Assembly (NCBI GenBank): GCA_012845835.1
Contig: JABAKD010000004.1
Span: 10,296,732 to 10,360,731 of the forward strand
DNA: 64,000 bases
Direction of reading: 5' to 3'
From: Undaria pinnatifida
Taxonomy: Eukaryota; Sar; Phaeophyceae; Laminariales; Alariaceae
Under the pieces are notes generated by a model. The model was given only the letters and a program-made list of their open reading frames with translations. It was not told the origin of the DNA and did no database searches. This document shows positions 15,301-27,300 of this stretch, one piece after another (positions within the stretch are counted from its first letter, which is position 1; each line of letters starts with the position of its first letter). The position numbers were made by a program, and so were the translations under genes.

Positions 15301-18300
15301 TTCCAGTGTAGCTCTACGTACAAGTACTCGGTTTCCAACAAAGTGCTGCCCCTGTTGTACAGCACGTGGTCAACGCGCCACATTTAGACCCGCCACATTT
15401 TCCCAATAGCAACCAAAGTTAAGGTAGGGGGGGTGGTACCCCCGCGGGTTGGAGCCACTCCCACGAGTGACTCGGTACCTCACGGACCGGAATGCTCTAT
15501 CTAGGCCATGCTTTTTGGTGCAGCGTAGACCCGAGCTACGATAGAGTTATCATTTTTCGTCTGGATTGGTTTCTGAATGACGGGTCTCCTTGACCCAAAA
15601 CCGTCGGAAATAGGCCATTTTTCTTGCATGATTATCGTTGCGTACCTAGGCCGTATGGTATTTTTCATCCTGCAGCAGTTTTATTTTTTCTCCAAATCAG
15701 TGTTTGAGAGAGGTCTTAAGCTCCCAAATTGAGGGTTAGTAATAGAAAACGAGTGGTGCACCTCTATCGTAGCATGCGTCCGTAGCTTATCATCCATTCC
15801 ATTACGGATTCTCGTCGCGAATTTCTACCACACGAAAGCTTAAGACCGCAAAACAACAGGGGGGTCACGCGCGCGTGTGACACCTAGCCACTGCAAACAA
15901 AGGACCGAAACGTGACCTACTTACGGTAACCTGGGTCTGGCTCAACGTCTAGTCACCGAGGAGGTGATGTCTTTTGATTAAAAAATTATAGCATTTTCTC
16001 ATGCCGCTCGAAGAAGGCGGTAAAATTAAAGTACTGTCGTCTTGCTCTTCGACCCGAAACTACACCGGACTATTGGCGACGGCGTCAGGTGGCTTTCTGG
16101 TCAGCAGCCCGCGACCCTGCCTGCGACGAGAGCTCGCTTTCTGCTCGGCTTTCGGCGCTCTCAGGCTCCCAGGCAGGCCTCGATCCCACCGCGCTTTGCC
16201 TGTATTTGGCCTCTTGCGCTGAGCTGGTTGCTGGAACAACGGAGACACGTGGCTGCAGTACCCAAGGCAAGTTGCATCAAGATTGGGCGCTCTGGTTCAT
16301 TCCGCATAACCCCCCTTGCTTAGTACAAATTGTGCGTCAAATCAGAATAGCATTAAAGACCAACGACGAGGAGTGTGGTTTTGTCAAGTGGCTAGGAAGG
16401 GCGTGCCGCGGTACGCTGGTCCCCGTGATGCACGCATGTGGTACAGCTCTTTAGCATAGAGGCAGCACTTTTTGACAATAACATTTGTGACTGGCGTGGC
16501 TCCTCAGCCGAGAAACTGTCAAATGGGGATCGTTCAAATCACATCGGTGTTGATGTTACAGTTTTCGTTGTGTACTTAGGCCGTTGGATTGTTGATCGGA
16601 CTGCAGTTTCATTTATACATGAATTCAGTGTTGACCCCTTTGGGACTCGTGCTACGGTAGGGGTTAGGATTATTTTACTAATACTGCTCCTCACTTGAGT
16701 AAGTCAGTACCTCACAGATGAAGCGGTCTTGAGTACACTGAACGGGCAACCCGATAAGCAAAAACATGTCTTAAGCAAACAAAACAAATATGTATATGTA
16801 TATACATATGTGAAACGAGATTGACGCCCCGACGATTTTGGGTTAAGGAGCCCGGCCGTTCAGAAACTAACAAATAAAAAAATGCTACCTCTATCGTAGC
16901 ATTGAACTGTTTGGATGAGGTAGGGAGCTCCGCGAGGGAGGAGCCTCAGAAAAAATAGGTGCTACATTTGTCGTAGCATTCGTGGTGCCTGGCAGTGCAT
17001 GGGCACACCAGACGTGTGCTACGATCGGGGCAAAAAGCACTTGTTGGCCAAACTTTTCCTGACCGATGGGGCCCCTTAACTAGGCAAACAAATTTCATAC
17101 CCAACAATATCATATCGATATCAATATCGCCGGAATCTAACAGCAATTTTCGCCAGTATCCATTTGATACCTTGGCCAAAAAGGATCGTTGATCGCGTTT
17201 CGCGTCCATATTATTTATCACAGTCTGTTTACAACTGTTCAAGCCATAAGTCTAACCATATATATTGTGTTACGCCAATCGTAGCATGCACCACCACCCA
17301 CTCCGACGGCAAGGACTGCTGCATGCGCGGCCGTTTCCTCAATTTCGTAAGCTACGTTTTAGAGTAGAGATGCGGCAAAACACTATTTCCGAGGGCCCTC
17401 ACTTGAGAAGCTCGATGTATCAAGTATATATATGTCTCACACAATAAAAATGAGCAAATTGACGAGTTAGGGTTAGGGTTAGGGTTAGGGTCAGGGTTAG
17501 CAAATTGAACAGTTCTAGCTAGCCGGAGAACAACAAAGCCATTAGGTATACCAAAAATCGAAGTGGCTACAAAAAATAAAAAGAAAGACATTCCGACGAC
17601 TTCGGGTCAAGGAGCCCCGCCATCCAGAAACAAGTGCCTCTGTTGTAGCACGCGTCTCTACGATATTCCCACCACAAAAGGAGTTAGTGACATTTGCACC
17701 CCGGTATGCCGTGTCGACTTTTGTTTCTTCTGAATCTCGGGCGTTTTGCGCCCGAGAAAATATTCAATTATCGTTACAGAGGAGCTGTTTTTATTTCATC
17801 GAGAGGTGCGCGTTGGTGGGCGGGTCCGCTTCGTATTACTACCACAGGATCAACCCTAACCCGCGCCCACGCACGTTTGCGGTGTGCCCGGTAGATCACG
17901 ACGGGGAGAAGGACGCAAAGTCTCCCCAAACAAAACAAGCTGTGGCTTGGGACAGTCGCATCATTATGGTGGAAGAGCATCTCTTGGGCGCACTTCTGGA
18001 AAATGCTGCTAACCTGCCCCCTCCTAGGCAGCACTCAGCCGGGGAGGACACACCAGGGGGCGCTGGTTCTTGTTCTCCAAATGGTCGCGATGGCGGAGTG
18101 GGCGGTGGCGGATGTGAGGCGAATGCTAGGGTAGGGGTGTCTCTAATGTTTTCAAAGTTGTCACGACACGACATGCTACGGTAGAGGACCACACCAAAAA
18201 CGTTGCTGAGGCTCCTCGTTGGAAGAGCCCCATACCGAATTTGAGAAAACGTGAAATTGGAACCCGATGATGAGCAATTACACGGCCCATTGGTTGAACA

Positions 18301-21300
18301 ACGAAAACATAATGTATCGCACAATACGAGTGAATGACCAAGGCAACGGCGGGTTCGGGTCACACTTGTAAGGCCTCCTTCTTTAGGTGGGTCAGAACTT
18401 CTCGTACGAGTGGCTACAATCATACTTCACATTTTTCGCGAGTTTCGGCTTCGCGATATACACGACTATGATCTATTAATGTTGAGATACGGGTGGCCTA
18501 AGTTCGGTCACGCCCCTACCAATGGTCTTGGTCAAATGTTAATTATAACCTTATACTTATAGGGCAGTGGCGTAATAAATTGCAATGAGGAGCCTTGTCA
18601 GCCAGACCCGTCTTCGTCCAAAGAGTCATCCCTCTATAGAGCGGTAGGGGATGCACTCATTGGGCCGGAAATTTCTGGTCGGTTGAGCTCCGAACGTGTG
18701 GAACTATGGGTTAGTATAATAATTTTGCGAGCACATTTGTTTTTAACACGGTATACTATAGTGCATAGACAATGTATGTGGGTCGGGTTGCGCGAACGAA
18801 TGCCTTCGAATTCATGTTTCGGGCTATGGTGATATGTTGGGCTCCTCGTGTTAGGAGTTCAGAAACTTCTTAGAATCTGCTGACCACTGCTACCTTAGAG
18901 GGGTCCCTTTTGAGGCCTTTGATTGCAGTGGGTCGGGGTTACTCGCGCGTCGGGAATAATCGCGCGAGTGACCCCCCTTGTTCTTTGCGGTCACAGGCTT
19001 TCGTGGGGTTCTAATTTTCGGATGTGAATCCCCGATGTGATGGTTAGTAGCTCCGCACCAAGAATACCGCAGAAAGCGTATTGATAATGGGCGGCAGAGT
19101 CACTCGTGCGAGTGGCTCAGGCCTGGTAGTGTAAAAGTGGGTAACCCCCCTAATATAGCCTTGATCTGCTGCACCCCTAGCGAGGGATGGCTGAGTAGCA
19201 CTGTCAGCCAGACACGTCTTCGCCGAAAAGGGGTAGCACTGCTATCGTAGCATGTGTCTCACGTGAGAAAATCTAAAATAATTGCTTGCTGTACCGTGAC
19301 TAAAGCTGATTCTGCGAAACACGGTAACAAGTTATACGATAAATGATGCCATTGCCTGTTCATAGGCGTATTACGAGTAATACTGCTAGCCCAAAACGGT
19401 GTTCAGACGACATATGCCTCGTCTGCCTCGACGACAAAGCAGCGAATAACCTGAATTGGTATGGATTAATCAGGGTACCCACTGTACCTCTATTGTAGCA
19501 TGCGTCCATCGTCACACGCATCTACTACAGGTATAATCCATCCTACCTGGTAATATTTTGGACCCAACAAAAAAACGTACCTCTATTTTGGGCGCGTTTT
19601 GAACCGACCTCAGCCGCAGAAGGCATGGATGCTGAGGAGGTTCAAGGCGCAGCACAGAGGGGGGATCCTTCAGCTGTGTTGCCCGACACATCATGTACGG
19701 GGGGGGAGAAGGCACCTGTCGCCACTGTGAGCAGCGCATGGCGGGAACTGCCGCGTGCTGTCCGGGTTGTTGCTTCGATGGTCAACAGAGTTCTTAAGGT
19801 AGGCACAGGCTGATGAACATGGGACACACCAAATTCCCCGATTTCCATGCTTTGTTCCAGACAAAAGCCCAAGGGCCTGGTAACGGAGGCTCAGTCTACA
19901 AGGGTACAAGCTATTATAGTTCTTCCTTGAAATCACCCTCTCTCCAGAGGCGCCCTCCAAATCTGTTTCGAACAGTGCTTTGGTACATGATCTAAACACT
20001 AACAATAGTCTAGTACTATCAATATGAATAATAGTACTATAAAGGTCCACCAACGTGGTTTGAGCTGATGACTTGATGACCTCTATACCTCACCCAAAAC
20101 ACGGATTTCGGGAAAATTAATGCGCAAAGTCCCATGCACTATTGATAGGTGTACACCGAAACTAAGCACATTCTGGACGCGTGCTACAATAATAGAGGTC
20201 ACCCTTTTCGGCTAAACTATTTTCCGGACGCCGAGGCATCCTAGCCTAATAATGAAATTGGCGGGAGAATGCCGTTATTGATATGCAACACTGTTGTTTG
20301 GTACCTGGTATATCTCTAGGCGATGGGTTTGTTCATGGAGTTGCACGTTTGGGCGTGCCCAAAACCAGTTTGGCATAGAGCTCCTCAAGGGGGGGAGAGC
20401 TCGCTGAAGAAAAACACGATGGATGAATGATGTGCCTCTACCGTAGGATGTATGTTTCTCTATACAACTCCTCAAGTGACGATTCTCAGAGAAAAACGGT
20501 GCGCCCATACTGTAACATGCGTCTGCGCTCTAGAAGCAGCTTATAGTGCCTCTCGGTTGTAGCTGACGATCCCGATGCCATTGGTGCATCTCCGCCCCCC
20601 TCCCCCCCCACCCATCCTCCTTGCCTTCCTCGCAGTGCACGTCAGTCGAGACTGATTCCCGAGGGCAGGAGATGACAAAAACTATTCCGAACGAGACGTC
20701 AAACACTCGGCCTTTTTGTGCATCGGCCTTACCAAGGACGTTGTTGTCTATCGACAAAGTTCTTTCGTCTGCGGCTGCGCTACACATCGACCCAGCTGAC
20801 GATCCCCACGTCGACTTCCTAGCGAAGGTGTCTTTCCGTACCGAGAATGGGTGATGGAGCTCTGTAGTCTAGACATGCAACCAGCATTTAAGCTTGACGA
20901 GAACGAGATCGCAAACAGATTAATGTCTCAGCAGAAGCGTCTCGGTGCCTCTATTAGGAGTACCAAAATCGTTCTCGGTCTCAAAAGGGACGGATGGTCA
21001 ATTGTCAAGTGACTAATGCAAGCACCAATTGAGCAAACACTGCCCCCGCCCCCGTCCTCCACCACGGAATTGCTTGGTTTGGCGGATCAAGGCATGCTGG
21101 AACCTGGCTATTTTTTGCTGCGGGTCGGGGTGTAGTCTGCAACGCGCGGTGCACATGTCAGGCGGGCACACGACGAGCGGAGCGGACAGCATCCAGGGTT
21201 TTGCTGACAGAGATCGGCTCGAAGAGATGTGTGGGGGCGTCGAGGGCAAAACCGTTTCTTCTACCCGGGGGAGCAACGAACTTCTGGTTTTGGCTCCTGC

Positions 21301-24300
21301 ATTCTTCAAGGTTGGTTTCACCCTTTTCCAGCTCCAATAACCAATCCTAGTATAATATTCCAAGTGGTTTGCTCCCAATTTGGCGAGTGCAGTGCACAAA
21401 AATAGAACTTAATCCCTTACGAGAGTCCCAAAATCCTCCCCTATACTAATTTGAGGTAAATTCGTCCCCAACAAGGGTTTCCAGTTGTAAAGGCGTTAAG
21501 GTACCGGGGGGGGGGTTACTTTAGGAGCCGTATTTGGCAGTGTCTCGGGGTTATTCGCGCGAGTAACCCCGCTGTTCCATTACGGTCTGAAGCTTGGATG
21601 CCGTTTTCAATGGAAAGGCTAGCTACGGGGCGCCAAGCAAATGGCCTAAAGTATTTTCGTCACTGAGGTATCGAGTCACTCGTGCGAGTGGCTCAAATCC
21701 GGTACATAAAGTCGAAGTATGATACTACAATGCCGTAGCGTTGGTTTTAGGTTATTTAATATCTTGTATTACGTTGCCGTCCGACGATATGCAGGTAACA
21801 TCAGCTTCAACGTCGATCACCCCTAATTTATCCCGAAAGTGGAAGAAAATAATTGTTATACTGACTGCTGTCAATCAGGGTTGTGGCACTGGTACAGCCC
21901 CGATCAAAGTTTCCAAAGGGTCAACATAGCAACATGAATAGCGCTCTATTTTCGATAAATGAAATGCCCTTTCCTCTGCCCGGGGGTGCGGGGAACGTTT
22001 GGAGTTGGCTCCTGTATCCTTCAGGTGTTTTGGTTGCATACATCGGGGTCTGGTGCTATCAAAGGGTGGCGAAAATATATGTTCTTATTGCTCTCGCATT
22101 ATGGATCGTACATATTTCGTTTCGATGGGGAGTGAGCATCCTGCCTCAGCACAACAGTATCTATTCTAGCACCCTCCGCTAACCAGTTCTCATTTTCCCT
22201 CAGTGACCTATTTCTCGACGGTCAGTAGACAGGCGCGGGCTAGGATAGAGGCAGCACTCTTAGGCAAAAAAAACGTCTGAAAAAACAGGAATTCTTGACC
22301 CAAATCGCCGGAATATCATGCTTATTTCGCAAAGTATAGGTACTTTTGTTGTGCTTAGTCCATGGGTTTGGCCATCGGGTTGTAATCTCAGTTTACTCAA
22401 CACAAGTTCTTAAGAGGGAGTAGAGGTAGCACTTTCAGGAAAAAAAATGCCGGAATAACGGGAAATCTCAACCCAAAATCGCCGGAAAAATGTTCTTTTC
22501 TCGCAAAGTATGGGTACTTTGTTATGCCTAGCCCGTGTTTGGCCATCGGGTTGTATTCTCAGTTTACTCAAACCAAGTCCTTGAGAGTGAGGTATGCTAT
22601 GGAGGTACTCAGCGGAGGAGCCTCCGAAACAAAAGGGAGCACGTCCACCGCGTAGCATGTGTGAGAAGCAATGGTCGATTTGCGGTTGGTCAAGCACCGC
22701 CTTGATAGCATTGACGACGTAGTGTAGTGGAAAGGGGCAGTATTGACCTAGGGACCGACTACTGCTAGGCAGGGGTGCCTCTGGCTCGGTGCTGGTGACG
22801 CAGACAAGGTTTGCTTGGATGTTGGATCTCTTGTATTGATTGCTTGCTGTCCGCCCACTGCCTTCTGGGCAAAGGGGGGGCGGCGCCGGTCGTTCGGGCA
22901 GGCGATAAAAACGCCTGCCAGGTGAGAGGGGGGCAACTACTACAGGTCATAACGCCGCAAAGGGGGAAAGGGGATGCCATAACACAGAAGTAGTGAAAAT
23001 GAAAGCAAAGCGTTAGAAAAAGGCTCTCAGTGATCGATGTATCGATGGTCAGCAGCAAGGACCGACTGACGTTGTGTCAGGCACCTATCGACGTTCAGGA
23101 GCCATTACGGACCGGCGTTTTGCGGGGCACTATATTCTTAGCAGCGTTAGCGTTATGGCGTGCAGCACGGTCTTGCAAACAAGAAATGCCTAATTTGAGC
23201 GTGAGGTTGGAACCTCTAGTTTGACATCAACCTTGAGAAACCATTCGAGGATAGAAAGTTTTTGGTATAGGGCTCATTTAGTGTAGCATTCACTGTTGAG
23301 CACGTTGCCTAAATCCAAATCCCTTAGCTTCCCCCAAAACGTAATTCCATTACGTTTTTTCTCCTAGGGCATATTTAATTTCAAGAATAAGTAACTCTTG
23401 CTCATGGGCTCTGTATCGTCTGCTTCGAATACGGAAATTAAACATTGTTCTGAACTACGTCAGGTATGATTTACAATAATTTAACCCCACCACCCCTCAC
23501 GATGTATTTATTTATAGCGTCGTCCTCGAGCATGGAAATCAATAAATATTTATCTTGAATTACGCCCCCCCCCCCACATGCTATTTGCTGTCTCCCTTGA
23601 GCATGGGAATGAGTTGATGTCTTGAACTGGTGTGATTAGAGGCGTGCTACGATAGAGGTAGCTCTTGTTAGCGCACTTTTAGTTCTCTACATGTGACCGG
23701 GGGCCTTAGTCCTAAATCGTCGGAAAGCCGTTATTATTGTGTTGTATATGTAGGCCACGGGTTTCTTCCTCGGTTTGCGTTTTCAATTTAATCTACAGCA
23801 AATCGTTTTATTTCGTGTGTGTGGTATAGAGCTCTGCCAGGGAGGAAGAAGCCTCAGAAAAGAAAGGGTGCACCTGTATCGTTGCGTGTCGTTAATAAAA
23901 CGTCACCCCGCCTCCCTCTATCGTCAAAAAATATGAATGTCTTCACGAAATATCCATTCATGAAAATCCACCCCGTCACCTGTACATATATGCGTGTGGC
24001 CAGATTATATTGGTGTGTAAATGGTGGGGGCAGTGCGACCCTTTGGCTGAACCAGGCACCGCAGTCAGATATGGGGGGTCTATGGTCTTACAGGCGCTAC
24101 GCCCATGGGTGAAAGTGAGTACACCCCCCCCCCTCCCCATTGATCGATGAAGGCGTCACGCCAGTGGACGGAAATTCGTGCAGGTGCTAACGAGCCTGAA
24201 GCGCTGCTGGCAAGGCAAAACTGCATAGTTCTGGGCATTGCGGCTACACTTGAACTGCACGACGCCAAAGAGGTATTGTTGTTTTTGTTGTAGTTGTTGT

Positions 24301-27300
24301 AGTTATTGTTGTAGTTGTTGTAGTTGTTGGTGTTGGTGTTGGTGTTGGTGTTGGTGTTGGTGCTGTTGCTGTTGTTTTGCCGTCTGCCGCCTATATCGTC
24401 TGCTTCGACCACGGGAAATAGGGCACGTCTTCGGTTAGAATGAACTAATTAAGTTGCACCCCCCCCCCGTAAACACATCCCTGGTATTACTGTTTAACAC
24501 TTGTTCCATAGATAAATAACCATCCTCACGCCAAAGTAGATCCATAATCCAATGCCCTCAGATATGGAATATGAATCAAATGCAGCGGGAAAAACTGCCA
24601 TGCCAGGCACTTGTTAATTCTTCGGTTTAGCAGGCCAGTCTGTCGGAAATATTACGGGCGCAAATAGTTTGGAGCATTCGTAGCACGCGTCAAGTTTTGC
24701 GAAGTGGGTAGAGTCACGTGTTGGTGGCCTCTGCGTTTGACGTTAAGAGTTTTTGAGAGTCGATAATCTATACGTAGGCATGCTCCGTTGCGCGAAGAGC
24801 TCCCGCAGGCGTTCTGATTCGCTTGGGTGAATTGTTCAACTTTTCGAATGCCGGTTCAGACGCACGGTACGGTAGAGGCTCGACGTTTTTTTCAGTGTCT
24901 TCTAAAACGCCCCATGCTACGATAGAGGAGCGCCGAAACGTTGGTTTTATGATTTTGTGAGAGCCCTTACTTGAGGAGCTGTGTATGAGTCAGTCTACGG
25001 TTTTGGAGGGGGGCTATCGTAGAATCAGCCATATACCTTTGTTTTTAAAATTTAGTTGAGGAAAAATGAAAGCGATACCCGATCCGATGAAAAATCCCCC
25101 AGTTGGTCGAATTATTCAACGAAAATCATGAACAAAAAACCGAACGAAGTCCAGACGATCTTGGAGTAAGGAACCCCGTCATATTCGGAAAACGTTTCAG
25201 AGCTAAAAACGAGATCACTTCTATCGTAGCACGCGCCCACTTCAAGAGCTCCATACCTCGCCCAATAATATGACGTTGACAAAAACACGAAGGTGCACCT
25301 CGATGGAGTGTCGCATGCTCTAGGCCCACAACGAGGGATGTGAAAGAAAGTTTGACATTCCACAAGATTATTGAGCAGGACTCCCGTCAGCCCGAAGCAT
25401 TTCGTCCAATAGCAATACCGTCGCTACGTAGCCCCAGGGGGGTCACTGTTGGGTTTTTTCTTGCAGTGGCTCGAGATCACTCGTACGAGAGTGGTCCCCA
25501 TGTTTGTCTCCGGTCTTATTTAAGCTTTTGTGCTGTACTAGTTTTTCGATATGAACTCGCGCTGGAGTGGATAGCTATGCTGCGCGTAACAAATCGCTCT
25601 TCTTCAGTGCTTTTGCCAGTGAGATACGGGGGAATTTTGCGAGTGACTAAAATCCGGTGGTGAAAAAGGGGTGTATGATACTACAATGATACTACTATGA
25701 TGCTACAAAAGCGTAGCCTTGGTCGCAAATGGTATCCCTATCGTATCATAGCAAGCGTCTTTCATGCATGGCTACTGCTCGATTGGGAACGCCAGTTACT
25801 TTGTCTCTCGCACCAACCACACCCCCCTGTCCGCCTTCTTCCCCTCGCAGGACAACGGCGGTTCAGCATCGACGCGTTCTGCCAAAGGAGAAACGTCGAT
25901 AGGCCAACATGTCGGCCTCCACGATCGAATGGACGTTGAGGTTGAAGCCACACGAAGGTCAGGGTCACACCCGTTCGGTGTTCGTCGTGTATGTGTGTTC
26001 TTGAAACCATAGTCCTCCACTGGTTTCCCGTTTGGAGCCGTTTCCCATGTAACCGTTAATATTACCTATCGTTTTTTGACACGATCAATCAAGATCGCCC
26101 GCGTTTCGGCCGCCTGAGCCCGCTGAAGTATGCCGAATTCGTGCACAAGTAGGTATGATTGTGTGATATCATATGTTGGGGGACGGCGTCAACTATGTCA
26201 CGGGGGTGCGGGGTTGAAATAACTGTATTAATCCCATATCTGAGGAGGACGATAGTTCGGGGGGGGGGGGTATGTACCGGCATCTAAACAAAAGGGGGGG
26301 GGTGGTGAATAACTATTCATTTTTTACTTGAGGGAGACAACAATGACCTGTCTCCAATGGCGACAGGATGTTGTCCCATGCGTGCATATGTTCGGGGGTG
26401 GTGATTAACTATTCAATTTCTGCATGAGGGGGGCAACAATGATGTGGCTCTAATGGTCACAGGATGTTTTCCCATGCGTGTATATCTTCGGCCTGGTCCG
26501 CGTGTGAAATCGCTGCTCGTAAAACATTCTTGGTAGGAGTTGCAGCTATCAGGCAGCTTACAAAGGAACGTGTTGAGAAAATGTATCACGTAACGTCTCT
26601 CTGTAGGATTCTGAGCAAACATTTCAGTAAGTACGCAGCCCCTCGAGCAATGCGCTGGAAGAAGACGCAGAGGCCCACCCTCAGTCATTGCGCATGCACA
26701 TCCCCGCGAAGATATCAGACAAACTCAAGTACAGTATGCCTCGAACGTACGAGTTTGGCTCTTTATGTAAGAGCTTCGGCCCCACCAGCTCTCAAGAAGC
26801 CTATCGACCGTCCTGCACGCTTATTATGCGATTTCGTTGTTTTTTTTGCCGACATCGTAGCGGCCGCGATATGCTAGAATGGTGCCGAAAGGAGGTGGAA
26901 GTGGCTACTGGATTGAACCGACAGCTTAACGACATCAACCGCAGCATGGCCTCCAAGGTATCAGTTGTATTATTAGCTATCTGTTAATAGACATATGCTA
27001 CGGTGGAGGTCCACCATTTTTTCTAGGACCCCTCACTTAAGACCCTCTGGCCACGGCTATGGTAGCGGGGGTGTCCCCATTTTCACTACCTGGTTATAGT
27101 TACTATAATACTAATATATTAATGGCACGACTGACTGGCTCCTTAACTCGCGGACAAAATAACTTCACGGGCATTGTTTTTGTCCCAGCGTCGCTCGCCA
27201 TATTCCATGCCATTCCATTGCCGATTGATTTTACAGTTTTGTTTCTAAACGGTATGAAAGCTTAACACCGCGAAGGAACAGGGGGGTTGGTCGCACGAGT

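Noticed and set aside
17896-18423. 175-codon minus-strand frame
   Set aside because: It is the reverse of exon 10's Gly/Pro-rich linker plus R1 sequence, with no motif of its own.
24080-24412. Asn/Thr/Tyr-rich minus frame
   Set aside because: Antisense of exon 15 plus the GTT/TGG microsatellite.
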